From contig JACDBP010000319.1 in assembly GCA_013694835.1 (NCBI GenBank), positions 1-44,274 on the forward strand: a stretch of 44,274 bases of DNA, read 5' to 3'. The notes under the pieces are model-generated. The model ran no database searches. It was not told the origin of the DNA and saw only the letters and a list, made by a program, of their open reading frames with translations. The DNA comes from Chloroflexota bacterium (GTDB lineage Bacteria > Chloroflexota > Limnocylindria > Limnocylindrales > CSP1-4). The position numbers and the translations under genes were made by a program. Positions 1 to 8,422 of the stretch are shown one piece after another (position 1 is the first letter of the stretch; each line of letters opens with the position of its first letter).

Positions 1-223
1 CCTTTAGGCCCTGCTCGATCCGCTGCCGACGCTCGTCCAGGATCTTGGCGACCGGCCCGAACGCGAACGCTCGGAGGAGCAACAGGAGCAGCAGGAAGTT
101 GAGCGCCGAGACGAGGATCCAGAAGAAGTTGATGACGAGGCCGCCCGACTCGCCTCCTTCCTCGGCCGCGAGGAGGGGCGCGATGCCGGCCGCGGCGTCC
201 CCGATGACGGCGATGATGTCCAC
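1..223 (-). CDS. atpF: F0F1 ATP synthase subunit b, N-terminal part
   Basis: Subunit b forms the peripheral stalk of ATP synthase; its single N-terminal helix anchors in the membrane and the rest is a long coiled coil. The window edge cuts this gene, leaving about 74 codons. I chose the GTG at 223, five bases after the atpE stop. Translation gives a short hydrophilic head, a transmembrane stretch of about 20 residues ending in a run of leucines (around residues 32-52), then the family motif F-G-P-V-A-K-I-L-D-E-R with the charged start of the coiled coil. Its place directly after atpE in the order atpI-B-E-F is the normal bacterial one. The C-terminal dimerisation and delta-binding regions lie outside the window. 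Confidence 0.9.
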   Translation of the reverse strand, partial: MDIIAVIGDAAAGIAPLLAAEEGGESGGLVINFFWILVSALNFLLLLLLLRAFAFGPVAKILDERRQRIEQGLK

Positions 224-228
224 GCAGC

Positions 229-441
229 CTACTTCAGGAAGATGATGAGCACGCCCAGAACGAAGGCGAAGATGCCGAGTCCCTCGGCCAGGACGGCGCC
301 GAGGATGAAGTTCTGGCGGATCTGGTTGGCGGCGTCGGGATTGCGGCCGATCGCCCCGGTCGTCATGCCGGTCAGGATCCCGATCCCGATGCCAGGACCG
401 ATGATGCCGAACGCGGCGAGACCGGCTCCGATGAGTTCCAT
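229..441 (-). CDS. atpE: F0F1 ATP synthase subunit c (proteolipid)
   Basis: This 70-residue protein forms the rotating c-ring. It is a helical hairpin: helix 1 is glycine-rich (about residues 3-30, with repeated G-I-G), the polar loop carries R-N-P-D (33-36), and helix 2 (about 44-69) carries the ion-binding carboxylate Glu53 in L-A-E-G-L-G. The helix-1 Gln and the Ser/Thr next to the Glu that mark sodium-binding rings are absent (Ile and Gly-Leu instead), so proton coupling is inferred. The ATG at 441 is chosen because upstream in-frame codons translate to low-complexity, non-family sequence and 70 residues is the usual length. It lies between atpB and atpF in one operon. Confidence 0.95.
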   Translation of the reverse strand: MELIGAGLAAFGIIGPGIGIGILTGMTTGAIGRNPDAANQIRQNFILGAVLAEGLGIFAFVLGVLIIFLK

Positions 442-517
442 GCTGGGCGTACCTCCTGTGTCCGGCGGGGCTGCCGGGCGCATCTCTTGTGAAACGATAT
501 GGGGTGCTAGCGGCGCG

Positions 518-1582
518 CTATCCGTGGGCGCCCTCCGGGACGTGCAGCGGCGGGTAGGCACGCTCCCTGGGCTCGTCCTCCACGGCATGACCATCGTGCG
601 CCTCGTCGTGGTGACCCTCGATGGCGATGAGGGTGAAGGTCAGGGTCAGGATCGCGAAGACCAGGGCCTGCATGAAGCCGACGAACAGCTCCAGCCCTAG
701 GAAGGGCAGCGGGAGGACGGAGATGAGCAGCACCGTCATGACCGACAGCACCAGCTCCCCGCCGTAGATGTTGGCGAAGAGTCGGAGCGCCAGCGTGACC
801 GGCTTGAAGAACTCGAGAACGAATTCCAGGAGCCCCACGAACAGGTCGATGAAGCCGTCGAACGGGCTCCGGCGGAAGCCCCGGAAGTTGAAGAACTTGC
901 CGAAGTAGCCCCGGAAGCCGAGGACGCGGACGCCTTCGACGTGGAAGGTGAAGAAGCTCACCAGCGCCAGGCCGAAGGTGATGTTCACGTCGCTCGTCGG
1001 CGCCCGGAGGAACTCGACCTTGCCGACGAACGGGACGAGACCGCTCCAGTTGGCAAGGATGATGAACAGGAAGAGGGTCAGGAACAGCGACACATACCGC
1101 CGCGCCGGCGGGCCGCCGAGCTCCATCGCGAAGCCCTCGAGCCCCGAGTACACGTACTCCACGAAGTTCTGGACGCGGCCCGGGATCATCTTGAGGCCAC
1201 GCGTCGCCACGAACGCGAGGATCACGAGGATGACCATCACGATCCACATCGTGAAGATGGTGGAGGTGATACTCGGGTGGGCGGTGACGGTCAACCCGCT
1301 GGTGACGGCGTGCTCGCCGGACGGAGCGAGATCCACCAGCACGTGCGGCGGGATGAACTCGAGGTTGGCGTTGATGCCGGTCTTGGGATCGGGGAAGTTC
1401 GCCGGCGCCATGAAGATGATCGCCAGGACGTCGATGACCAGGACCGCCAGGATGGCCAGATAGAGGGAGCGGCGGCTGGCCTTGGGGGCCGGGGCCGGCG
1501 GTGCATCGAGGCCAGCGATGGTCGCAGCCTCGAGGTCCTCCTCGGCCCGCACGCGACCGTTTGTCGGGGTCGTGCTCGACAC
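518..1582 (-). CDS. atpB: F0F1 ATP synthase subunit a
   Basis: Subunit a provides the two proton half-channels beside the c-ring. The protein is about 354 residues with several hydrophobic helices. The diagnostic helix reads L-A-L-R-L-F-A-N-I-Y-G-G, containing the essential arginine. An N-terminal cytoplasmic segment of about 45 residues, rich in Ala/Pro, precedes the first helix, and a long loop lies between helices 1 and 2. The C-terminus ends in a hydrophilic His/Asp/Glu-rich tail, longer than usual. The GTG at 1582 is preferred because GGAG lies five bases before it; a second in-frame GTG is at 1588. The gene follows atpI and is followed by atpE 76 bases later. Confidence 0.93.
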   Translation of the reverse strand: MSSTTPTNGRVRAEEDLEAATIAGLDAPPAPAPKASRRSLYLAILAVLVIDVLAIIFMAPANFPDPKTGINANLEFIPPHVLVDLAPSGEHAVTSGLTVTAHPSITSTIFTMWIVMVILVILAFVATRGLKMIPGRVQNFVEYVYSGLEGFAMELGGPPARRYVSLFLTLFLFIILANWSGLVPFVGKVEFLRAPTSDVNITFGLALVSFFTFHVEGVRVLGFRGYFGKFFNFRGFRRSPFDGFIDLFVGLLEFVLEFFKPVTLALRLFANIYGGELVLSVMTVLLISVLPLPFLGLELFVGFMQALVFAILTLTFTLIAIEGHHDEAHDGHAVEDEPRERAYPPLHVPEGAHG

Positions 1583-1626
1583 GCTCACTCCACGTGGGGG
1601 CGCGGTGGGCCCGCGACTGTTTCTCC

Positions 1627-1845
1627 TCAGAACCTCGCCAGGAAGCGGGTCACGATGCGGTGGACCGCGAAGGCCCCCAGGGCCATCCCGGTGAGCAGAC
1701 CCACCAGCAGGAAGATGGGCAGGGTCTGGAGCCGCTCGTCGACCCACGCGCCGACGGCGATCCCGGCCACGATGGCCAGGGCGAGCACGATGCCGACCTC
1801 GGTGAAGAGGGCGAAGTACATCCCCGCCCGTCCGAGACCGTTCAT
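1627..1845 (-). CDS. atpI: AtpI/AtpZ-type F0F1 ATP synthase assembly protein
   Basis: This small protein (72 residues) has two transmembrane helices at about residues 10-31 and 41-62, separated by the short loop A-W-V-D-E-R. The pattern is the AtpI/AtpZ family (putative F0F1 ATPase subunit), which helps c-ring assembly or Mg2+ supply. The assignment rests on size, topology, the conserved G-x-W-x-D in the loop, and position as first gene of an atp operon. The ATG at 1845 has an AGG about seven bases upstream. An extended -10 box lies just upstream, so this is probably the first gene of its own transcript. Confidence 0.8.
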   Translation of the reverse strand: MNGLGRAGMYFALFTEVGIVLALAIVAGIAVGAWVDERLQTLPIFLLVGLLTGMALGAFAVHRIVTRFLARF

Positions 1846-1868
1846 GAGCGACCTGCCAACGCGCCGGG

Positions 1869-1877
1869 AGTATAGCA
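1869..1877 (-). promoter_or_regulatory. Extended -10 promoter of the atp operon
   Basis: Read on the minus strand the site is TGC-TATACT, an extended -10 hexamer, 24 bases before the atpI ATG and within the 70-base gap after the wecA-like gene. No good -35 is visible, as expected for extended -10 promoters. It would give a leader of about 17 bases that includes the atpI ribosome-binding site. Confidence 0.6.
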
Positions 1878-1915
1878 GAGGGTCCCCTCGTGATCCGTGC
1901 TGCCGGGGGTGCCAC

Positions 1916-3133
1916 TCATCCGCCTTGATCCTGCCGCTCGGCGCTCGAGGCGAGCGGCGCGGCGCCAGGCTCGTGCGCCATCGGACGAGCCTGATCGCGG
2001 ATGGCGGCACGGCCCGCATCACGTGCCCGTGGTCGAGGCTCGTCGTCGGGGTAGCTCTCGGCCTCGAAGCTCTTCCTCGCGCGCCGGGTCATGAGGTAGA
2101 GGAGCAGCCCCCCGATGACCACGATCCCCAGGAACGTGTACAGCTGCTGGTTGCCGGAGAGGCCCACGCTGAGCACCGCTAACAGCGTGGAGATGCCGTA
2201 GATGACCAGGACCGCCCCACGATGCGTGACCCCCAGGTCCAGCAGCCGGTGGTGGAAGTGCCCCCGGTCGGGGGCGAAGGGCGACTGTCCCTGGACGAGC
2301 CGCCGCACGATGATCCAGAACGTGTCGATGATCGGCACGCCCAGGACGAGCAGGGCCACGGCGACCTTGGCGGTGCCGAGGATGGACAGCACCGCCAGCG
2401 CGAAGCCGACCGCGAACACCCCCGTCGTACCGATGAAGATGCGAGCCGGGTGGAAGTTCCAGGGCAGGAACCCGAGCAGCGATCCCGCCAGGAGCGCGCA
2501 AAGCAGCGCCACCATGGTTTGCGAGGGCGAGTCGAGGAGCGACAGCATGCCGAGGGTCGCCGCGGCGATAAGGGCGATACCGGTGGAGAGGCCGTCGAGC
2601 CCGTCGATGAAGTTGAGGCTGTTGATCATGCCCACGATCCAGACCGCCGAGAACGCGTAGGCGAATGGCTCGCTGAAGGCAACGGGGCCCTGGCCGAACG
2701 GGTTGCTGATCAGGTCGATGGTGATGCCCGCGACGAGGGCAACGCTCGCCAGCGCCAGCTGTGCGCCGAACTGCCAGCGGGCCCTCAGCTGGAACCGGTC
2801 GTCGACGAAGCCGAAGAGTGCACCGATCGCGGCGCCACCGAAGAGTGCTGCCAGCTCCATCCCGCCCAGGTTGGCGAGCGGCGAGACGACGTCCGACTCC
2901 CCCTCGACGAGGAGCGCCACGATCCCGACGCCGAGGAACGAAGCGACGACCGCCAGCCCCCCCGCGCGCGGGATGGGTCGGGCATGGACCCGGCGCGCGG
3001 AGTTGGGCAGGTCGATGGCACCCGCCCGAGTGGCGATCCGGGCGGCCAGCGGGGTGAGGATGAAGCTGACGAGCGCCGTGACGGCGACGCTCGCCAGGAT
3101 GAACGGCAGCGCCTGCGCGGCGGCCGGCGTCAC
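1916..3133 (-). CDS. WecA/TagO-type undecaprenyl-phosphate sugar-1-phosphate transferase
   Basis: A polytopic membrane enzyme of the MraY/WecA/TagO superfamily that moves a HexNAc-1-phosphate from a UDP-sugar to undecaprenyl phosphate, starting a cell-envelope polymer. Family motifs are present in order: P-R-A-G-G near the N-terminus, the Mg2+-binding F-V-D-D, the N-S-L-N-F-I-D-G-L-D-G-L catalytic loop, and the H-F-H-H motif that distinguishes WecA/TagO from MraY. About ten hydrophobic helices are visible, with a hydrophilic C-terminal tail of about 45 residues. The start is the GTG at 3133, which shares four bases (GTGA) with the glyA stop and implies translational coupling. Which polymer it serves cannot be told from this window. 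Confidence 0.88.
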   Translation of the reverse strand: MTPAAAQALPFILASVAVTALVSFILTPLAARIATRAGAIDLPNSARRVHARPIPRAGGLAVVASFLGVGIVALLVEGESDVVSPLANLGGMELAALFGGAAIGALFGFVDDRFQLRARWQFGAQLALASVALVAGITIDLISNPFGQGPVAFSEPFAYAFSAVWIVGMINSLNFIDGLDGLSTGIALIAAATLGMLSLLDSPSQTMVALLCALLAGSLLGFLPWNFHPARIFIGTTGVFAVGFALAVLSILGTAKVAVALLVLGVPIIDTFWIIVRRLVQGQSPFAPDRGHFHHRLLDLGVTHRGAVLVIYGISTLLAVLSVGLSGNQQLYTFLGIVVIGGLLLYLMTRRARKSFEAESYPDDEPRPRARDAGRAAIRDQARPMAHEPGAAPLASSAERQDQGG

Positions 3134-4410
3134 GCGTCCGGCAGACCCGGCACCGGGAACCGGGCGCACATCGCACGCACCCGCTCGGCGATGGGCGCAC
3201 GCGCCTCCGTGTCGTCGCCGGCACGCAGGGCCTCCACGATGAGCGACGCGATCTGTCGCATCTCGTCCGTGCCGAAGCCCCGCGTCGTCGTGGCCGGCGT
3301 GCCGACCCGGATGCCCGAGGCGACATTCGGCGGGTTCGTGTCGAACGGGATGGCGTTCTTGTTGACGGTGATGCCTGCCTGGTCCAGCAGCACCTCCGCG
3401 TCACGGCCGGTCACACCGAGGGGCGTCACGTCCACCAGCATCAGGTGATTGTCGGTGCCGCCTGAGACGACCTGGGCGCCCTGCTCGGTCAGTCCCGACG
3501 CCAGGACCTGGGCGTTCTCGATCGTCCGGCGCATGTCCTCGCGGAACGAGTCGGTTGCAGCCAGCCGAAGGGCGACCGCCTTGGCGGCGATGACGTGCAT
3601 CAACGGCCCACCCTGGATGCCCGGGAAGACGGTCTTGTCGACGGCCTTCGCAAGATCGGCGCGACAGAAGGTCAGTCCACCGCGAGGGCCTCGGAGCGTC
3701 TTGTGGGTGGTGGTGGTAACGAGGTCGGCGTGCGGGAAGGGGCTTGGGTGGAGGCCTGCCGCAACGAGCCCGGCGATATGCGCCATGTCCACGAATAGCA
3801 TCGCTCCGACGCCGTGGGCGATGGCCGCCATGCGCTCGAAATCGATCAAGCGCGGGTAGGCACTCGCACCGGCCACGATGAGGCGAGGATGGACGCTGGC
3901 CGCCTGGCGCTCGAGCGCCTCGTAGTCGATGCGGGCATCTTCCTGGCTGACCCCGTAAGAGTGGACCTCGTACCACTTGCCACTGAAGTTGACGGGTGAG
4001 CCATGCGTCAGGTGGCCACCGTGGGCAAGATTCATGCCCAGGATCCGGTCACCATGGTCCAGCACCGCAAGGTACGCCGCCATGTTTGCCTGGGCACCGG
4101 AGTGCGGCTGGACGTTGACGTGCTCGGCACCGGGAAAGAGCGCCAGCGCGCGCGCCTCGGCGAGCTCCTCGGCGATGTCCACGTACTCGCAGCCGCCGTA
4201 GTAGCGCTTTCCCGGCTGTCCCTCGGCATACTTGTTCGTCAGCCAGGAGCCCTGGGCCTCCATGACCGCACCAAAGGCATAGTTCTCGCTCGCGATCAGC
4301 TCGATCTTCCAGCGCTGCCGGTCACGCTCCTGGATCATCGCCGACCAGAGCTCCGGGTCGACCTCAGAAAGGGGCTCCCACCCCAGTCCCGGGGCTGCTG
4401 CGACGGTCAT
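3130..4410 (-). CDS. glyA: Serine hydroxymethyltransferase
   Basis: A PLP enzyme that interconverts serine plus tetrahydrofolate with glycine plus 5,10-methylene-THF, the main one-carbon source. The 426-residue length is normal. The N-terminal L-I-A-S-E-N and Y-A-E-G motifs are present, the PLP lysine is Lys237 in T-T-T-T-H-K-T-L-R-G-P-R-G-G, and the F-V-D-M-A-H-I-A-G motif that holds the cofactor ring is intact. It lies 23 bases after tsaC and overlaps the wecA-like gene by four bases. The order prfA...prmC-tsaC-glyA-wecA-atp is widespread in Gram-positive-type and Chloroflexota genomes. It also supplies glycine, of possible interest for the amino-acid carrier-protein cluster downstream in the window. 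Confidence 0.97.
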   Translation of the reverse strand: MTVAAAPGLGWEPLSEVDPELWSAMIQERDRQRWKIELIASENYAFGAVMEAQGSWLTNKYAEGQPGKRYYGGCEYVDIAEELAEARALALFPGAEHVNVQPHSGAQANMAAYLAVLDHGDRILGMNLAHGGHLTHGSPVNFSGKWYEVHSYGVSQEDARIDYEALERQAASVHPRLIVAGASAYPRLIDFERMAAIAHGVGAMLFVDMAHIAGLVAAGLHPSPFPHADLVTTTTHKTLRGPRGGLTFCRADLAKAVDKTVFPGIQGGPLMHVIAAKAVALRLAATDSFREDMRRTIENAQVLASGLTEQGAQVVSGGTDNHLMLVDVTPLGVTGRDAEVLLDQAGITVNKNAIPFDTNPPNVASGIRVGTPATTTRGFGTDEMRQIASLIVEALRAGDDTEARAPIAERVRAMCARFPVPGLPDA

Positions 4411-4433
4411 CTCGAGGGTTCCCTCTGCTTCGG

Positions 4434-5150
4434 CTACGGGACCGCAGTGTACCCGGGCCCCGCCGCAGCCTCGATCTCCGAGGCGGGGATGGCGCCCTCC
4501 CGCAGGACCGTCGGCGGACCGCTGTCGAGCACCTCGACCACCGTCGACGCAACGCCGCCCGGCGATGACCCGCCGTCAACCACCAACGCCACCCGGTCGC
4601 CGAGCGCATCGAGCGCCTCGCGCGCGGTGCGCGCTGCCTGCTCCCCCGAGAGGTTCGCCGAGCTGACGGCGATCGGCCCGAGCGCCCTTGCGAGGGCACG
4701 GGCCACAGCGTGGTCCGGGACCCTCACGGCGATCGTCGCCCGACCGCCCGTGAGCAGCGCGGACGCAGAGCGCGGATCTCGGAGTGGCAGCACGAGCGTC
4801 AGCGGCCCGGGCCAGTACCGTTCCGCCAGCCTCCGCGCCGCCGGCGGCACGCTGGCAACCCCCGTGAGCTGGTCCAGGCTGTCGATGAGCAGGGGGATGC
4901 CCTTCGCGGCGTCGCGTTGCTTGGCGGCGATCAGGCGCCGTACGCCCTCCTGTGTCGCCAGCGCCGCGATGCCGTAGACGGTATCGGTCGGGATGCCCAC
5001 CAGCTCCCCGAGCTCCAGGGCGTCGATAGCGGCCTCGATGCTGCGCGGTTCGCCGGCAGGCAGGATCCGCGCTGCGAGGGACGCGTCGGCCCATCGGGCG
5101 TCGCCGTCTCTGGCCGCGTTGCCCGGGGCACCCGGGATCGGCTCAGTCAC
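4434..5150 (-). CDS. tsaC: L-threonylcarbamoyladenylate synthase (YrdC/Sua5 family)
   Basis: Makes threonylcarbamoyl-AMP from threonine, bicarbonate and ATP, the first step of the t6A37 modification of ANN-decoding tRNAs. The YrdC fold motifs are visible: P-T-D-T-V-Y-G-I near residue 55, the K-Q-R-x-x-x-K-G-I-P phosphate-binding region, Y-W-P-G-P-L-T, and S-S-A-N-L-S-G. At 238 residues it is a YrdC domain with a short N-terminal extension and lacks the C-terminal Sua5 domain. I chose the GTG at 5150, which overlaps the prmC end by eight bases; a later start cannot be excluded. The prmC-tsaC pairing is common in bacteria. Confidence 0.9.
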   Translation of the reverse strand: MTEPIPGAPGNAARDGDARWADASLAARILPAGEPRSIEAAIDALELGELVGIPTDTVYGIAALATQEGVRRLIAAKQRDAAKGIPLLIDSLDQLTGVASVPPAARRLAERYWPGPLTLVLPLRDPRSASALLTGGRATIAVRVPDHAVARALARALGPIAVSSANLSGEQAARTAREALDALGDRVALVVDGGSSPGGVASTVVEVLDSGPPTVLREGAIPASEIEAAAGPGYTAVP

Positions 5151-6141
5151 GTGCCATCGGTCTGACCTCGAGCACGCGCGGGATGCCTGCCAGGTCCGGA
5201 TGGACCGTGGCGAAGCAGCCGGGCAGGAGCGCGGCCGCTGCGTTGGTCGCGGCTTCGGCCTGCCCAGCGCCGATCTCGAGCACGGCTGTGCCGCCAGTCG
5301 CCAGCACCGACGGCAACAGCGACAGCAGCCGCACCACCAGATCGAGACCGTCCGCGCCGCCGTCCAGGGCCAGTCGCGGCTCGAAGCTGGCAGCGACCGC
5401 CAGCCGGGCCACCTCGTCGGTGGGCACGTACGGCAGGTTGCCGACGACCATGTCCACCAGCGGTTCGTTCTCGAGACCGCCGCGCTCGTCGGCGAGATCG
5501 GCGAGGCGCAGCTGGACGATGTGGGCGACCCTGTGCGCCACGACGTTGGCAGTTGCCACGGCCAGCGCTCCCGGCGAGCTGTCGGTCGCCAGGATGCGGA
5601 CGCCGGCAGCACGGCGCCGGCGGAGTGCGTCAGCGATCGCCACGGCCACGGCCCCGCTGCCGGTGCCGACGTCCCAGACGCGGACCGGCTGTGAGGCTCG
5701 TGACCTCGGAGAGGGTGCGACGGAGCCGAGGCAGGCGACCGTCCGATCGATCGCCACGTCCACGAGCAGCTCCGTCTCCGGGCGCGGGATCAGCACCCGC
5801 GGGTCCACGGCGAGCCTCAGACCACGGAACTCCTTGAAGCCGCGGATGTAGGCGATCGGCTCGCCTGCGACCCGCCGATCCACGACCGCCGCGAGCGCTG
5901 CCGCGCGGCCCGCGTCGATGCGGACCTCCGGGTGAGCCAGTACCGCCGTACGGTCCACGCCGAGCACGAAGCCGACCAACAGCTCTGCATCCAGGCGAGG
6001 AGTGTCCGAGCCGGATCCTCGCAGTCTGTCGGCGGTACGAGCGAGGGCATCGCCGACGATGACCCGCGTGGTCCGGTGCGAAGTCCCAGCCGGCCCTCCC
6101 GCGGCGCCCGCCAGGCTAGATCTGGACGACGACACGGACAT
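5143..6141 (-). CDS. prmC: Release factor glutamine methyltransferase
   Basis: Methylates the glutamine of the GGQ motif of RF1 and RF2 using S-adenosylmethionine. The N-terminal helical domain (to about residue 90) ends in P-R-P-E-T-E-L-L-V, a hallmark of PrmC. The SAM-binding motif is W-D-V-G-T-G-S-G-A-V-A. The active-site tetrapeptide is N-L-P-Y (in G-N-L-P-Y-V-P) rather than the canonical N-P-P-Y, a substitution that occurs in several PrmC lineages. The ATG at 6141 lies 26 bases inside the end of the preceding debranching-enzyme gene; an in-frame TTG at 6165 is an alternative. It shares a transcript with prfA, one of its substrates, but is separated from it by one gene. Confidence 0.9.
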   Translation of the reverse strand: MSVSSSRSSLAGAAGGPAGTSHRTTRVIVGDALARTADRLRGSGSDTPRLDAELLVGFVLGVDRTAVLAHPEVRIDAGRAAALAAVVDRRVAGEPIAYIRGFKEFRGLRLAVDPRVLIPRPETELLVDVAIDRTVACLGSVAPSPRSRASQPVRVWDVGTGSGAVAVAIADALRRRRAAGVRILATDSSPGALAVATANVVAHRVAHIVQLRLADLADERGGLENEPLVDMVVGNLPYVPTDEVARLAVAASFEPRLALDGGADGLDLVVRLLSLLPSVLATGGTAVLEIGAGQAEAATNAAAALLPGCFATVHPDLAGIPRVLEVRPMARD

Positions 6142-8422
6142 CGCCGGTCCGGCGCAGCACGTCAACCCCGGTCGAGTGGTCGGTGCGCCGGAACCGCAGG
6201 TCGAGCACGGCCTGGCCTACCCGCAGGTTGCGCAGCTCCAGCTGGGGAAGCCAGTCCGGCAGTGACGGCGCGAGGAGGGTCAGCTGGCCGGCATCGGCAT
6301 CGGGCTGGAGCCCCAGCATCGATCCCATCAACTGGAACATGCAGCCGGCCGACCACGCCTGGGGCGAGCAGGCGACAGGATACGGCACCGGGAATGGCGA
6401 GGTCGCCCGGTCGAATCCGCAGAACAGCTCCGGCAAGCGGGCGTCGCGGAAGTACCGGGTGGCCTGGAGCATCGTGGCCGCGACATGGGCGGCTTCCTCT
6501 CGAAAGCCGTACCGCGCCAGGCCGCTCGCCGCGATCCCGTTGTCATGTGGCCAGATCGTGCCGATGTGGTAGCCGATCGGGTTGTAGCCGCCCATCTCGC
6601 TCGAGAGCGTGCGGATGCCCCAGCCGCTCCACATGCCCGGCCCCATCAGCGAAGCCACCACGCGCCTGGCACGCTCTGGCGACGCGATGCCACACCAGAG
6701 GACGTGCCCCGCATTCGAGCCGATGGCGTCCACCTGGTGTTTCTGCCCATCCAGCGCCAACGCGTAGGTGCCGACATCCTCCATCCAGAACTCAGCCTCG
6801 AACCGCTCGCGCAGCCGGGCAGCCGCCTGCTCCTGGTCCATCGCCAGCACCTCGTCGCCGCGCCGTCGGGCGAGACGCGCCATGCCCAGCCGCGCCGCAT
6901 AGACGTAGGCCTGGACCTCCACCAGCGCAAGGGGCGCCGGGACCGTCGTGCCGTCCCGGCGCCGGCTCGACTCGGGCGAGTCCTTCCAGCCCTGGTTGAC
7001 CAGACCTCGCGGTGATCGCCGTCGATACTCCACGAAGCCGTCGCCGTCCTCGTCGCCGTCGCCGTCGATCCAGGCGAGCGCGGCGAGTGCGTTCGGCCAG
7101 AGGCGGTCGACGAGCGCATCGTCCCCCGTCCAGCGGGCGTACTCGTCGAGGAGCATGAGCCACAATGGCGTGGCGTCCACCGAGCCGTAGTACGGCGTGT
7201 GCGGGATGTCGCCGGCCAGCGCGAGCTCGCCCGTTCGGAGCTCGTGGAGGATCTTGCCAGGTTGGGCATCGCGCCAATCGTCGGTGTCCGTCGCCTGCAG
7301 GCGGGCAAGCAGAGCCAGGGTCTCGGCGGCGACCTGCGGCCGGACGCAGAGCAGTTGGAGGGCCGTGATCAGTGCATCACGCCCGAAGAGCGTGGAGAAC
7401 CAGGGCACCCCGGCCGCGATGTACCGCTCGCCCTCGCCGGGTCCTGGGTTGCGCAGGAGCCGCAGGTCGGCCAGTGCGCGCTGGAGTGCCTGGTCCGCGA
7501 ACGGGTCGAAGGTCTCCAGGATCGCGGTGCTCGACTTCCAGGCGCGGTGGACGGCCATCGGTTCATCTTCCCGGACCATCGGCACCGGCCCCTCAAGGAG
7601 CTTCGCGACCGCCGCCCCCTCTGTAGCGGCGCCGCTCTCCGACCACACCGTGACCTGGAGCGTTCGACGCGCGCCGGGCGCCACGATCCAGTCGAGTGCC
7701 GCTTGGATCGCGCCGTACTCGCTGTCGGACGCCTCGATGATCATCGACTCGGAGAAAGCGATGTGCGTGGATCGGACCTGATCGTCCAGGCCGCGGTAGG
7801 AGAGCACCACGCGCGCGCCGTCGCCGCCGATCGCGTTCGGCAGGCGGTCGCCGCGTTCGTCGCGGACCAGGCCCCGTACCTCGAAGATGTCGGCGTAGTC
7901 GGCGTCCATGGCGAGTTGCAGCGAGCACTGTTGCGGATGCGTCGTGTAGTTGTCCACGTGGATCCGCTCGCGGAACCCGCCGGAAAGCAGCCGCTCCCGG
8001 ACGAGACCCAGGGACTGGCGGCCAAGTACCTCCGGAGGACCGGGCTGGCCGTCGGCACGGATATCGCGCACCACATCGGGGTTCGTGAGCTGGATCGTTC
8101 CGGTGTAGCTCGCCCCGCCCCCGGTCCGCAGCACGACGGGCCTTGCGTGGTTCAGCCGCAGCTCGTGGCGCGACAGGATCCGTGTGTCGCCGTCGTAGAG
8201 CCCGAGACCCCGCGTATCGGGATGCACGTCGCCCCACGCGTCGGTCAGCTGGAAGAGAGATTCGTGCTTGAGGACGAGGACGCCCGTCAGGTCGGTCGCC
8301 CGGACGACCGCGGCATCGCCCGACAGCGGCTTGGGCAGGGGCATCCCCGAGATCGGGTCCCGCTCGAGGGGTGCGAGCGCCTGGGCGCGGTTGCTTCGCG
8401 GTATCCCGTCCGACTCGGTCAT
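6116..8422 (-). CDS. Amylo-alpha-1,6-glucosidase / glycogen-debranching-like enzyme
   Basis: A 768-residue protein of the bacterial debranching-enzyme-like family. The N-terminal domain (about 40-290), rich in beta strands, matches the pattern of the GDE N-terminal bis domain, with D-T-R-I-L-S-R-H-E-L near its start. The C-terminal half is an alpha/alpha toroid with G-V-P-W-F-S-T-L-F-G-R-D-A-L, D-I-P-H-T-P-Y-Y-G-S-V-D-A-T-P-L and G-T-I-W-P-H-D-N-G. These are conserved in proteins annotated as amylo-alpha-1,6-glucosidase. It probably acts on alpha-glucan or related oligosaccharides; the substrate is not known for most members. ATG at 8422 overlaps the prfA stop by four bases (ATGA). Its position between prfA and prmC is unusual. 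No signal peptide is visible, so it is likely cytoplasmic. Confidence 0.8.
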   Translation of the reverse strand: MTESDGIPRSNRAQALAPLERDPISGMPLPKPLSGDAAVVRATDLTGVLVLKHESLFQLTDAWGDVHPDTRGLGLYDGDTRILSRHELRLNHARPVVLRTGGGASYTGTIQLTNPDVVRDIRADGQPGPPEVLGRQSLGLVRERLLSGGFRERIHVDNYTTHPQQCSLQLAMDADYADIFEVRGLVRDERGDRLPNAIGGDGARVVLSYRGLDDQVRSTHIAFSESMIIEASDSEYGAIQAALDWIVAPGARRTLQVTVWSESGAATEGAAVAKLLEGPVPMVREDEPMAVHRAWKSSTAILETFDPFADQALQRALADLRLLRNPGPGEGERYIAAGVPWFSTLFGRDALITALQLLCVRPQVAAETLALLARLQATDTDDWRDAQPGKILHELRTGELALAGDIPHTPYYGSVDATPLWLMLLDEYARWTGDDALVDRLWPNALAALAWIDGDGDEDGDGFVEYRRRSPRGLVNQGWKDSPESSRRRDGTTVPAPLALVEVQAYVYAARLGMARLARRRGDEVLAMDQEQAAARLRERFEAEFWMEDVGTYALALDGQKHQVDAIGSNAGHVLWCGIASPERARRVVASLMGPGMWSGWGIRTLSSEMGGYNPIGYHIGTIWPHDNGIAASGLARYGFREEAAHVAATMLQATRYFRDARLPELFCGFDRATSPFPVPYPVACSPQAWSAGCMFQLMGSMLGLQPDADAGQLTLLAPSLPDWLPQLELRNLRVGQAVLDLRFRRTDHSTGVDVLRRTGDVRVVVQI

